Of a stretch of DNA of 64,000 nt, positions 26,585 to 35,477 are shown one piece after another. Where the stretch lies: NCBI RefSeq assembly GCF_007859635.1, contig NZ_CP042306.1, positions 620,001-684,000 on the forward strand, written 5' to 3'. The position numbers and the translations under genes are program-made. The notes below the pieces were generated by a model that had not been told where the DNA came from, did not search any database, and saw only the letters and a program-made list of their open reading frames with translations. The first letter of the stretch is position 1, and every line of letters begins with the position of its first letter. Source of the stretch: Sphingomonas panacisoli. Its GTDB lineage: Bacteria > Pseudomonadota > Alphaproteobacteria > Sphingomonadales > Sphingomonadaceae.

Positions 26585-28843
26585 ATGGCTGAAGAAAAGT
26601 CCGTCCAGTTTTCCGACCGCGAAGCGTTGCTGTTTCACTCGGAGGGCCGGCCCGGCAAGATCGAGATCGTCGCGTCGAAGCCGATGGCGACCCAGCGCGA
26701 TCTGGCGCTCGCTTATTCGCCCGGGGTCGCGGTACCGGTGCAGGCGATCGCGGACGATCCGGCGACGGCGTACGACTATACGACCAAGGGCAACCTCGTC
26801 GCGGTGATCTCCAACGGCACCGCGATCCTCGGCATGGGCAATCTCGGTGCGCTGGCGTCGAAGCCGGTGATGGAAGGCAAGGCGGTACTCTTCAAGCGCT
26901 TCGCCGACGTCGATTCGATCGACCTGGAGGTGAAGACCGAGGACGTCGATGCCTTCATCAACTGCGTCGAACTGCTCGAACCCAGCTTCGGCGGGATCAA
27001 CCTGGAAGACATCAAGGCGCCCGAATGCTTCATCATCGAGCAGACGCTGCGCGAGCGGATGAACATTCCGGTCTTTCATGACGACCAGCACGGCACCGCG
27101 ATCATCACCGCGGCGGGGCTGATCAACGCGTGTCTGCTGACAGGCCGGCGGCTGGACGAGGTCAAGGTCGCGGTCAACGGCGCGGGCGCCGCTGCGATCG
27201 CGTGCACCGCGCTGATCAAGGCGATGGGCGTGCGCAACGAGAACGTCATCCTCTGCGACCGGTCGGGCGTGATCTATCAGGGTCGCGAAAAGGTGAACCA
27301 GTGGCAGTCGGCGCACGCGGTCAAGACCGACAAGCGCACGCTGACAGAGGCGCTGGAGGGCGCGGACGTGTTCCTCGGCCTGTCGGCGGCGGGGGCGGTC
27401 ACGCCGGAGATGGTCAAAAACATGGCCAAGGCGCCGATCATCTTCGCGATGGCCAATCCGGTCCCCGAAATCCTGCCCGAACTGGCGAAGGAAGCACGCC
27501 CCGACGCGATCATCGCGACCGGGCGCTCCGACTATCCGAACCAGGTCAACAACGTGCTCGGCTTCCCGTTCATCTTCCGCGGCGCGCTCGACGTGCGCGC
27601 GACCGAGATCAACGAGGAGATGAAGATCGCTGCCGCGCAAGCCATTGCCGAACTCGCGCGCGAGCAGGTGCCGGAGGAAGTCGCCGCCGCGTACGGCGTG
27701 CGTCACTCGTTCGGCCCCGACTACATCATCCCGGCCCCGTTCGACCCGCGGCTGATGGAAGTCGTCCCCGCCGCGGTCGCGAAGGCGGCGATGGATTCGG
27801 GTTTCGCGACCAAGCCGATCCTCGACATGGCGGCCTATCGCCAGCAACTCCGTGCGCGGCTCAACCCGACGACGTCAGTGCTGACGCTGGCCTACGAGGG
27901 CGCGCGGGCACAGCCCAAGCGCGTGCTGTTCGCCGAAGGCGAGGAGGAAGTCGTGCTCCGCGCCGCGGTCGCGTTCCGCGAGGGCGGGTACGGCACGCCG
28001 GTGCTGGTCGGTCGCGACGACGTCCACGATCGCTTGCGCGCGCTCGGGGTCAAGGACGTCGAGAGCTACGAGGTCCACAACAGCCGAACCTCGACGTTGG
28101 TGCCGCGCATGGTCGACTTCCTCTACAACCGGCTGCAGCGGCGCGGCTATCTGCGCCGCGATGTCGAGCGGATGATCAACCAGGACCGCAACACCTTTGG
28201 CGCGACGATGCTGCAGCTCGGCGAGGCCGACGCGATGATCACCGGCATCACGCGCACCTATGCCCAGACGATGCGCGAGGTCCGCCGCGTCATCAATATC
28301 GAGCCCGGCCGCACCGCGTTCGGCATCCACGTCATGGTCGGCCAGAGCCACACCGTGTTCATGGCCGATACGACGATCAACGAGCGGCCGACGGCGGAGG
28401 AACTTGCCGATATCGCCGAACAGACCGCCGCGGTCGCGCGGCGGATGGGTCACGAGCCGCGCGTCGCGTTTCTCAGCTATTCGACGTTCGGCAACCCCGA
28501 GGGGCGCTGGCTGGAGAATCTGCGCGCGGCGGTCGGGGTGCTCGATCAGCGCCAGGTGAGCTTCGAATATGAAGGCGAAATGGCCCCCGACGTCGCGCTC
28601 AACCCGAAGCAGCTGGCCAACTATCCGTTCTCGCGTCTGTCCGGCCCGGCCAACGTGCTGATCATGCCGGGGCTGCAATCGGCGAACATCTCGGCCAAGC
28701 TGCTGCGCGAACTCGGCGGCGACGCGGTGATCGGGCCGATGCTGGTGGGCATGGAAAAGCCCGTCCAGATCGCGCCGATGACCTCGACCGCGAGCGAATT
28801 GGTGACGCTGGCCGTGCTCGCGGCAGGCGGAATCGCGCGCTAG
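26585..28843 (+). CDS. maeB: NADP-dependent malic enzyme with C-terminal phosphotransacetylase-like domain
   Basis: 752 residues, the size of the MaeB fusion type. The start is the ATG at 26585 after a GGTCC/AGAGG-rich leader. The malic part (about 1-430) has the catalytic region AYSPGVAVPVQAIADDP, VFHDDQHGTA and the NAD(P)-fold VNGAGAAAIACTALI. The C-terminal part (from about 435, KRVLFAEGEEEVVLRAAV) is the phosphotransacetylase-like domain that senses acetyl-CoA in such enzymes. It decarboxylates malate to pyruvate and makes NADPH. Divergent from mutS with a 189-base gap. Confidence 0.96.
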   Translation: MAEEKSVQFSDREALLFHSEGRPGKIEIVASKPMATQRDLALAYSPGVAVPVQAIADDPATAYDYTTKGNLVAVISNGTAILGMGNLGALASKPVMEGKAVLFKRFADVDSIDLEVKTEDVDAFINCVELLEPSFGGINLEDIKAPECFIIEQTLRERMNIPVFHDDQHGTAIITAAGLINACLLTGRRLDEVKVAVNGAGAAAIACTALIKAMGVRNENVILCDRSGVIYQGREKVNQWQSAHAVKTDKRTLTEALEGADVFLGLSAAGAVTPEMVKNMAKAPIIFAMANPVPEILPELAKEARPDAIIATGRSDYPNQVNNVLGFPFIFRGALDVRATEINEEMKIAAAQAIAELAREQVPEEVAAAYGVRHSFGPDYIIPAPFDPRLMEVVPAAVAKAAMDSGFATKPILDMAAYRQQLRARLNPTTSVLTLAYEGARAQPKRVLFAEGEEEVVLRAAVAFREGGYGTPVLVGRDDVHDRLRALGVKDVESYEVHNSRTSTLVPRMVDFLYNRLQRRGYLRRDVERMINQDRNTFGATMLQLGEADAMITGITRTYAQTMREVRRVINIEPGRTAFGIHVMVGQSHTVFMADTTINERPTAEELADIAEQTAAVARRMGHEPRVAFLSYSTFGNPEGRWLENLRAAVGVLDQRQVSFEYEGEMAPDVALNPKQLANYPFSRLSGPANVLIMPGLQSANISAKLLRELGGDAVIGPMLVGMEKPVQIAPMTSTASELVTLAVLAAGGIAR

Positions 28844-28891
28844 CGAAATCGCGTCAGGCAGCATACATCTGCGTCATGGCAGGTAGGTGTC

Positions 28892-29518
28892 ATGGCTGAC
28901 GGTTTCGGCGGACCCACGCCGCTCTATCTGTTGATCGGCGGCGCGGTCGTCGTGCTGCTGCTCGCCCAGCGCTTCCGCGTCGTCGGGCGAATCGTGTCGT
29001 TCGTGTTCATGCTCGGCGCGATCGGGCTGGCGCTGCTGCTGATCGGCGAGCGCGGGCGGTTCGACCCGACTTTCGCGCGGATCGCGTCGTTCCTGCGACT
29101 TGACCAGGGCCAGGAAGTCGTCGGCAGGGAAATGCGCATCCCGATGGCGAGCGACGGGCATTTCTGGGTGACCGTGCGGTTCGGCGACATCGAGCGTCGG
29201 ATGCTGGTCGACAGCGGCGCGACCGTGACCGCTTTGTCGAGCGCGACGGTGGAGGCCGCAGGCATCAAGGCCGACCGCAGCCCGTTCCCCATGATAATCC
29301 AGACCGCCAACGGATCGATCCGCGCGACCACCGCGAGCGTGCCGGAACTCCGCATCGGCAACATCGTCGCGCGCGACTTGCCTGTCGTCACCTCGCCGGC
29401 GTTCGGCGACATGGATGTGGTGGGGATGAACTTCCTGTCGCGGCTGAAGAGCTGGCGGGTGGAGGGGCGGACGTTGATCCTGACCCCGAACCACCCCCAG
29501 GCCGGCACTGCCAGCTAA
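28892..29518 (+). CDS. Membrane-anchored retropepsin-like aspartic protease
   Basis: 208 residues. Two hydrophobic helices (about 10-26 and 34-52) anchor it in the inner membrane. The soluble part has the retroviral-type active site LVDSGATVTALS with D107, and the second signature GMNFLSRLKSW near 185. This matches the TIGR02281 group of clan AA proteases, which work as dimers. A GGTAGG ribosome site lies upstream. It follows maeB by 48 bases. Substrate unknown. Confidence 0.85.
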   Translation: MADGFGGPTPLYLLIGGAVVVLLLAQRFRVVGRIVSFVFMLGAIGLALLLIGERGRFDPTFARIASFLRLDQGQEVVGREMRIPMASDGHFWVTVRFGDIERRMLVDSGATVTALSSATVEAAGIKADRSPFPMIIQTANGSIRATTASVPELRIGNIVARDLPVVTSPAFGDMDVVGMNFLSRLKSWRVEGRTLILTPNHPQAGTAS

Positions 29519-29521
29519 CGT

Positions 29522-29629
29522 CGTCATCCCCGCGAAAGCGGGGACCCATCACCTGACCTGGCGCCAGATTGTGACGGACGTATCCGGGGAAAGCGCACGA
29601 GATGGGTTCCCGCTTTCGCGGGAATGACG
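29522..29629. repeat. Intergenic palindromic (REP-like) element, CCCCGCGAAAGCGGGG family
   Basis: Arms of 29 bases (29522-29550 and 29601-29629), each containing a CCCGCGAAAGCGGG hairpin, are inverted around a 50-base centre. It fills the gap between the convergent protease and SDR genes. Confidence 0.8.
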
Positions 29630-29651
29630 GCTCGATTTTGGAAGCCTCAGG

Positions 29652-30440
29652 CTACGCGTCGATCGACGTCCCCAACGCAGCGTTGACCAGCCCGCCATCG
29701 ACGACCAGCGTGTCGCCGACGACGTAATCCGACGCCCGGCTGGCGAGGAAGATCGCGGCGCCCGCCATGTCCTCGTCGGTGCCGATCCGGCGCATCGGGA
29801 TGCCCTTCGCGACCTGATCGCCATGATCGCGTGCGGCCTTGTTCATCTCGCTGGCGAACGCCCCGGGGGCGAGGCTGGTGACGATGATCGCATCCTTTAT
29901 CAGCCGCGCTGCCATGCGCTTGGTGAGGTAGATCAGCGCCGATTTCGACGCGTGATAGCTGTACGTTTCCCAAGGATTGAGCCGCAGGCCGTCGATCGAG
30001 GTGATGTTGATGACCTTCGACGGGCGATCGTAGCTAGACCGCGCCTTGAGCATGCCGTGCAGCGCCTGGGTCAGGAAGAACGGCGATTTGACGTTGAGGT
30101 TCATCACCTTGTCCCAGCCGCTTTCCGGGAACTCCTCGAACGGTACGCCCCACGCGGCACCGGCATTGTTGACCAGGATGTCGAGATGATCCTCATGCTC
30201 GGCGAGCGCCGCGGCCAGCGCCTTGCAGCCCTCGACGGTCGAGACGTCCATCGGCAGCGGGATGCAGTTCGGGCCGAGCTCGGCGGCGGTTTCCTCGCAC
30301 GCCGGCGCCTTGCGCGACGAGATGTAGACCTTCGCGCCTTGCGCGATGTAGCCCGCCGCGATCATCTTGCCGATCCCGCGCGACCCGCCGGTGATCAGCG
30401 CGACGCGCCCCTCCAGACTGAAGAACTTGCTCGTGTCCAT
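29652..30440 (-). CDS. Short-chain dehydrogenase/reductase
   Basis: 262 residues from the ATG at 30440. Classical SDR: cofactor loop TGGSRGIG at 17-24, NNAGAAWG near 90, the catalytic Ser in NITSIDG near 147 and YHASK near 162. The C-terminus DYVVGDTLVVDGG is the usual ending. The substrate is not evident. It is the distal partner of an acyl-CoA dehydrogenase gene, from which it is separated by a palindromic repeat; a role in breakdown of an acyl or alicyclic compound is an inference. Confidence 0.9.
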   Translation of the reverse strand: MDTSKFFSLEGRVALITGGSRGIGKMIAAGYIAQGAKVYISSRKAPACEETAAELGPNCIPLPMDVSTVEGCKALAAALAEHEDHLDILVNNAGAAWGVPFEEFPESGWDKVMNLNVKSPFFLTQALHGMLKARSSYDRPSKVINITSIDGLRLNPWETYSYHASKSALIYLTKRMAARLIKDAIIVTSLAPGAFASEMNKAARDHGDQVAKGIPMRRIGTDEDMAGAAIFLASRASDYVVGDTLVVDGGLVNAALGTSIDA

Positions 30441-30463
30441 GTCGGTGCTCCCTTCAAAAGCAC

Positions 30464-30556
30464 CGTCATCCCAGCGCACGCTGGGATCTCAGGCCTCCAG
30501 CGTGACCAAGTGGTCGCGCCGCCGCATGAGACCCCAGCTTGCGCTGGGGTGACGGC
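30464..30556. repeat. Intergenic palindromic (REP-like) element between two minus-strand genes
   Basis: Inverted arms CCGTCATCCCAGCGCACGCT and AGCTTGCGCTGGGGTGACGG. It separates the SDR and acyl-CoA dehydrogenase genes and could lower read-through or stabilise mRNA ends. Confidence 0.8.
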
Positions 30557-30562
30557 TAAAAA

Positions 30563-31708
30563 CTACCCCCCGCGCTTGATCGTCTCGCGCGCGATGATGA
30601 TCTGCTGGATCTGGCTGGTGCCTTCGTAGATGCGGAACAGCCGGACGTCGCGGTACAGCCGCTCGATTCCGTAATCGGCGATGTAGCCGGCGCCGCCGTA
30701 GATCTGCACCGCGCGGTCGGCGACGCGGCCGACCATCTCGCTGGCGAAATATTTGGCGGCGGCGGATTCCATGACGACGTCCTTGCCGGCGTCCTTGGCG
30801 GCGGCGGTTTCGAGCACCATCGCGCGGGCGACGAGCGCCTCGGTCTTCGAATCGGCGATCATGCCTTGGATCAACTGATGCTCGGCGATCGGCTTGCCGA
30901 ACTGCTTGCGCTCGGTCGCATAGGCGACGCAGTCGGCGATCAGCCGCTCGGCCACCCCGACGCATACCGCGCTGATATGCAACCGCCCGCGATCGAGTAC
31001 GCGCATAGCGATCTTGAACCCTTCGCCTTCTTCGCCGAGCCGGTTCTCGACCGGCACGACCACGTCGTCGAAGATCACGTCCGCGACCTTGGCACCCTTC
31101 TGCCCCATCTTCTTCTCGGGCTCGCCGATCGACACGCCGGCGAGGTCGCGGGGTACGAGGAACGACGAGACGCCGCGCGCGCCGGGATCGTCACCGGTCC
31201 GCGCCATCACGGTGAACAGGTCGGCCTTGTCGGCGTTGGTGATGAAACGCTTGGTACCCGACAGGCGATACGCCTGGCCGTCCCACACCGCCTTGGTCTT
31301 TACGGCACCCGAATCGGAGCCCACATCAGGCTCGGTCAAGGCGAAGCTGGTGATGATCTCGCCGCTCGCGATCTTGGGCAGCCATTCGGCCTTCTGCGCG
31401 TCGTTGCCGGCCATGACGAGACCCTGGCTGCCGATCCCGACATTGGTACCGAAGGTCGAGCGGAACGCCGGTGTCGTACGGCCGAGCTCGATCGCGACCT
31501 TGGCCTCCTCGAGCATCGTCAGTCCGAGCCCACCATAGTCCTCCGCGATCGACAGGCCGAACAGGCCCATCTCCTTCATTTCGCGGATCACGTCGTCGGG
31601 AATCGCGTCGTTCGTCTCGACCTCGGCCTCGAGCGGGCGCAGCCGGTCGGCGACGTAGCGGCGGACCGTATCGATCAACGCATCGAAGGTTTCGGTGTCG
31701 AGCGCCAT
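30563..31708 (-). CDS. Acyl-CoA dehydrogenase
   Basis: 381 residues from the ATG at 31708 (MALDTETFDALIDTVRRY). The FAD-binding middle domain has FALTEPDVGSDSGAVKTKA and the C-terminal helical domain has QIYGGAGYIADYGIERLYRD with GTSQIQQIIIARE. The catalytic base would be in the YGGAG...E region, as in short-chain enzymes. It introduces the alpha-beta double bond in an acyl-CoA and passes electrons to ETF. Chain-length preference cannot be told. Confidence 0.93.
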   Translation of the reverse strand: MALDTETFDALIDTVRRYVADRLRPLEAEVETNDAIPDDVIREMKEMGLFGLSIAEDYGGLGLTMLEEAKVAIELGRTTPAFRSTFGTNVGIGSQGLVMAGNDAQKAEWLPKIASGEIITSFALTEPDVGSDSGAVKTKAVWDGQAYRLSGTKRFITNADKADLFTVMARTGDDPGARGVSSFLVPRDLAGVSIGEPEKKMGQKGAKVADVIFDDVVVPVENRLGEEGEGFKIAMRVLDRGRLHISAVCVGVAERLIADCVAYATERKQFGKPIAEHQLIQGMIADSKTEALVARAMVLETAAAKDAGKDVVMESAAAKYFASEMVGRVADRAVQIYGGAGYIADYGIERLYRDVRLFRIYEGTSQIQQIIIARETIKRGG

Positions 31709-31832
31709 TCTGCCCTCCCTGTCACTCGCCCGAGCGATGCCGCAAAGTGCCGGCACTCGCAAACCCGAAATTCGAAAAACGCTGATTGACCGCTTTCGGC
31801 ACCCCCCTATGCTGACCGGAAAGGAGAGTTGG

Positions 31833-32664
31833 ATGCGATTTCAGGGCAAGCGTGCGGTCGTCACCGGCGGCGCGTCGGGTATCGGTCGTGCGACCGCGCT
31901 TCGGCTCGCCGAGGAGGGCGCCGAGGTGTTGATTGGCGACCTCGACGTCGCGGGCGGGCAGGAGCTTGCCGAAACCTCGAACGGCCGCATCCGCTTCCAG
32001 AAGACCGACGTCATGCAGCCGGCGGAGATCGAGGCGCTGATGGCCGCCGCCGATGCCGCGGGCGGTCTCGACGTCGTGTTCAACAACGCGGGCGCCGCGG
32101 GCAGCCGCGACAAGATCGACGCGATTTCGGGCGACGATTGGGACCGGACGATGACCTTGCTGCTCAAATCGGTGGCGATGGGCATCCGCTACGCCGCGCC
32201 GTTGATGGCGAAGCGCGGGGGGCGGGGCGATCGTCAACACGTCGAGCGTCTCGGCGTTGGGCAGCGGTTATGCGCCGACCGCGTACTCGACCGCGAAGGC
32301 CGGCGTGCTGCACCTGACCAAGGTTGCCGCGGCCGATCTCGCCAAGAGCAATATCCGCGTCAATGCAGTGATCCCGGGGTTCATCACCACCAACATCTTC
32401 ACCTCGGCCTTGGGTCTGGAGGGGGCGGTGCGCGACCATGTCAACGGCGTCATCGCCCAGACCGCCGCCAAGGCGCAACCGGTCCAACGCGCCGGCCGGC
32501 CCGAAGACATCGCCGCCGCGGTCGCTTTTCTCGCGAGCGACGATGCGGCTTTCGTCACGGGCACGCACATCCTGGTCGATGGCGGCATGCTGATCGGTAC
32601 CCGCGCGAGTTGGGACGACAGCGTGCCCGGCCTGTTCTCCGCACTCGAGGCCGCATCGGCGTGA
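31833..32664 (+). pseudogene. Short-chain dehydrogenase/reductase, frame broken at 32217-32222
   Basis: With one base removed the gene encodes 276 residues from the ATG at 31833 (GGAG ribosome site six bases before). The first frame gives TGGASGIG, FNNAGAAGS and APLMAKR; the second resumes at SGYAPTAYSTAKAGVLHL with the YxxxK active site, and ends VTGTHILVDGG. The junction is a run of six G; five would join the frames through GGGAIVNTSSVSALG, exactly the expected strand with the catalytic Ser. A homopolymer sequencing error is likely. The MFS gene starts within its stop codon. Confidence 0.85.
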
Positions 32665-34139
32665 GCGACCCGACGATCGACGCTGCGGGCGGCGTCGCCA
32701 TCCCCGTCCAGCGGCGCCTGAAGACCAGCGTAACGATGGCCTACGGCTTCGGATCGGTCGCCTATGGTGCGAAGGATGCCGCGTTCGGCACCTTCCTGCT
32801 GATCTACTACAACCAGGTGCTCGGGCTGAATTCGTTCAAGGTCGGGCTGGTGATCATGTGCGCTCTCGTGTTCGACGCGTTCATCGACCCGATGGTCGGT
32901 ATCTTGTCCGACCGGACACGCAGCCGCTGGGGCCGCCGCCATCCCTGGCTCTATGCTTCGGCGCTGCCGATCGCGATCGGCTGGATGGCGCTGTGGAATC
33001 CACCGGCCGGCAGCGAAGCGTTCCGACTTGGTTGGCTGTTCGTGACCGCGGTGATCACGCGCAGCGCCGTCAGCTGCTTCGAAGTACCCAGCCAGGCGCT
33101 AACGCCCGAACTGACCACCGATTATGACGAGCGCACGCGGATCACCGCGTACCGTTATCTATTCGGCTGGGCTGGCGGGCTGAGCATCGTTCTGCTGGCA
33201 TATGGGGTCTTTTTGCTGCCGTCGAAGGACTATCCGATCGGGCTGTTCAACCTAGTCGGCTATCAGCGGCTGGCATTGTCCGCTGCGGCACTAATGGTAA
33301 TTGCCATCCTGGTCTCGGCCTATGGCACGCATGGCGAGATCAGCCGCCTGCCGAAGGTCGAGGTACAGCCGCAATCGTTCGGTGCCGTGCTCAGCGAATT
33401 GTGGCAGACGATCCACAATCGCGGGTTCCTGGTGCTGATACTCGCCGGGGTATGCGCCTACACCAATCAAGGCGTGAGCTACGCCTTGGCGAACTATTTC
33501 TACGCTTATGCGTGGCAGTTGAGCCCCGGTGCGCTGCAGTTATTGCCGCTGACGTTGTTTGTCGGCGCCGGAGCGGCGTTCGTCATCGCGCCGCGCGTGA
33601 GCCGCAATATGAGCAAGCCGCGCGCGGCTTGCTCATTCGTCATCGCCGGCACCACGTTCCACCTGCTGCCCTACGTCTTGCGATTTGCGCATCTGCTACC
33701 GCCACCCGGCCCAGAGCGCGTGACGTTGCTCTATCCGCTGTTCGCGCTGTCGACGTCGCTTACCGTGTCCTCGTTCATTCTCGGTGCGTCAATGATGGCG
33801 GACGTCGTCGAGGAATCGCAGTCGCGCACCGGTCGTCGCAACGAAGGTGTGTTTTTCGCGGGGTCGTTCTTCGTCCAGAAATGCACGTCGGGGCTCGGCA
33901 TCGCGGTCGCGGGTACGATTCTCGCGCTCGCCGGTCTGCAGGATAAGATAGATCCTGCCACGGCGCCCGCAGAAAAGGTCGATCACCTCGTCATCATGTT
34001 CGTCGGGATTTATGCGGCGCTGGCGACGGTCGCGGCCTTCATGTTCACGCGATTTCCCTTCGGCCGTGCGGAACACGAAGCGCGCTTGGCGGGGCTGGCG
34101 GCCGCGGAAAACGAAGGAATGCCCCACGTTTCGGACTAG
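32661..34139 (+). CDS. MFS transporter of the GPH (MelB-like glycoside:cation symporter) type
   Basis: 492 residues from a GTG at 32661 that overlaps the SDR stop by four bases (GTGA); an ATG at 32736 is an alternative. About twelve hydrophobic segments. The early motif DAFIDPMVGILSDRTRSRWGRRHPW is the GPH signature with its conserved Asp pair. The second half has SSFILGASMMADVVEESQ, also typical. Members take up sugars, glucuronides or other small molecules with Na+ or H+. Coupling to an SDR suggests a common substrate, not identified. Confidence 0.88.
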   Translation: MSDPTIDAAGGVAIPVQRRLKTSVTMAYGFGSVAYGAKDAAFGTFLLIYYNQVLGLNSFKVGLVIMCALVFDAFIDPMVGILSDRTRSRWGRRHPWLYASALPIAIGWMALWNPPAGSEAFRLGWLFVTAVITRSAVSCFEVPSQALTPELTTDYDERTRITAYRYLFGWAGGLSIVLLAYGVFLLPSKDYPIGLFNLVGYQRLALSAAALMVIAILVSAYGTHGEISRLPKVEVQPQSFGAVLSELWQTIHNRGFLVLILAGVCAYTNQGVSYALANYFYAYAWQLSPGALQLLPLTLFVGAGAAFVIAPRVSRNMSKPRAACSFVIAGTTFHLLPYVLRFAHLLPPPGPERVTLLYPLFALSTSLTVSSFILGASMMADVVEESQSRTGRRNEGVFFAGSFFVQKCTSGLGIAVAGTILALAGLQDKIDPATAPAEKVDHLVIMFVGIYAALATVAAFMFTRFPFGRAEHEARLAGLAAAENEGMPHVSD

Positions 34140-34316
34140 CGATTCGCTTTGCTGCACCTGCGAAGTAGGACAGTGTTCCGAACCCATTAGGGCGCTCATC
34201 GGCGACTCCACACAGTTCGTCGTGAAAGGTTCCGTTCATCGCCCCGACAGGGTTTTCATGTCGCTTTTGTCCATCTAGCCCATCATCAACAGTTCACGAC
34301 GACCTTCGGGGGGTCC

Positions 34317-34877
34317 ATGAAATTCGGTGGTTTTGCGGCGCGTTTCGCGCTGATGGCGGTGTGCGCCCTGATGACGGTGGTGCCGGCCCAGGCTCGGTTC
34401 TGGCAGTGCGCGCCGTATGCTCGCGAAGTGTCGGGCATCCAGATTTTCGGCAACGCCAACACATGGTGGTCGCAGGCCGCCGGCAAGTATGAGCGCGGCG
34501 ATACGCCCAAGGTCGGCGCCGTCCTTTCGTTCCGGTCGACCGGCCACATGCGGCTTGGCCACGTCGCGACGGTCGCGGCGATCGTCAGCGACCGCGAGGT
34601 CCTCCTCAACCACGCCAACTGGTCGCGTCGCGGCGGGATCGAATACACCGCGCGGGCGGTGGACGTCTCGGCGGCGGGCGATTGGAGCCAGGTCAAGGTC
34701 TGGTACGGTCCGCAAGGCGGCCTCGGCACCACGACCTATCCGACCAACGGCTTCATTTACGGCAACGGCGCGCCGAAGGGCGACGACCAGCTCGACAATG
34801 ACGGGCCCCAGCTGCCCTCGCTGCAGATGGCCAGCGTCACCAAGGGCAGCGGCCGCATGATCGGCGTCCGCGACTAA
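34317..34877 (+). CDS. Exported CHAP-domain amidase/peptidase
   Basis: 186 residues. The signal peptide ends near residue 26 (VVPAQA|RF). The CHAP catalytic residues are C31 in FWQCAPYAR and H82 in GHVATVAAI, with N101 in NHANW as the likely third residue. CHAP proteins usually cut peptidoglycan peptide bonds or glutathionylspermidine-like amides; a periplasmic wall-remodelling role is likely. The Asp/Gly-rich tail has no motif. A strong terminator follows. Confidence 0.88.
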   Translation: MKFGGFAARFALMAVCALMTVVPAQARFWQCAPYAREVSGIQIFGNANTWWSQAAGKYERGDTPKVGAVLSFRSTGHMRLGHVATVAAIVSDREVLLNHANWSRRGGIEYTARAVDVSAAGDWSQVKVWYGPQGGLGTTTYPTNGFIYGNGAPKGDDQLDNDGPQLPSLQMASVTKGSGRMIGVRD

Positions 34878-34901
34878 GCCGATCCGACCGAGATTTCGAA
34901 A

Positions 34902-34934
34902 GCCCCGTCCCGGACCAGCCGGGGCGGGGTTTTT
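34902..34934. terminator. Terminator between the CHAP gene and msrB
   Basis: CCCCGTCCCGG pairs with CCGGGGCGGGG around ACCAG (one mismatch), followed by TTTTT. The genes are convergent, and the A-rich left side (CGAAAGCC) may let it work weakly in the other direction. Confidence 0.85.
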
Positions 34935-34936
34935 CT

Positions 34937-35428
34937 TTACGCCTTGCCCGGTGCGAAGGTCATCGCGAGGCCGTTCATGCAATAGCGCAAGCCGGTAGGC
35001 TTCGGGCCGTCGTCGAAGACATGGCCGAGATGCCCGCCGCACCGTCGGCAATGCACTTCGGTCCGCGACATGCCGAGCGACCCGTCGTTGCGCGTCCGGA
35101 TCGCGTTGGCCAGCGGTTGCCAGAAGCTCGGCCAGCCGGTGCCGCTTTCGAACTTGGTTTTCGACGAATAGAGCGGCAGTGCACAGCCCTTGCACGAGAA
35201 GATTCCCGCGCGATGCTCGTTGTTGAGTGGGCTCGAATAGGGACGCTCGGTATCCTCGTGGCGCAGCACTTCGTAGGAAGCCGCGCCGAGCTTCTTGCGC
35301 CATTCGGCGTCGCTCATCGTCACTTCGAACTTTTCGGGCGGCTGGGCGGGCGCCGCGTTGCAGCCGAACAGGATCAGGCTGGCCGCGCCGGCGCCCGTCA
35401 AGTTCAGGAATTCGCGTCGATTGGTCAT
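34937..35428 (-). CDS. msrB: Peptide-methionine (R)-S-oxide reductase, exported lipoprotein form
   Basis: 163 residues. The N-terminus reads NRREFLNLTGAGAASLILFG with Cys23: a twin-arginine signal followed by a lipobox-like Cys, so the enzyme is probably exported folded and lipid-anchored. The MsrB domain has zinc pairs C79/C82 (CKGC) and C127/C130 (CRRC), the SGTGWPSFW stretch and catalytic C150 (RYCMNG). It reduces the R epimer of methionine sulfoxide in envelope proteins. GGAGG lies six bases before the ATG. Confidence 0.95.
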   Translation of the reverse strand: MTNRREFLNLTGAGAASLILFGCNAAPAQPPEKFEVTMSDAEWRKKLGAASYEVLRHEDTERPYSSPLNNEHRAGIFSCKGCALPLYSSKTKFESGTGWPSFWQPLANAIRTRNDGSLGMSRTEVHCRRCGGHLGHVFDDGPKPTGLRYCMNGLAMTFAPGKA

Positions 35429-35477
35429 GCAATACCTCCGTCGTCCGTAGATACGAACGACGGACGCAATTGGTTAC

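Noticed and set aside
34140..34316. Possible small gene between the GPH transporter and the CHAP gene
   Set aside because: No frame with a start, ribosome site and plausible composition; treated as an ordinary promoter gap.
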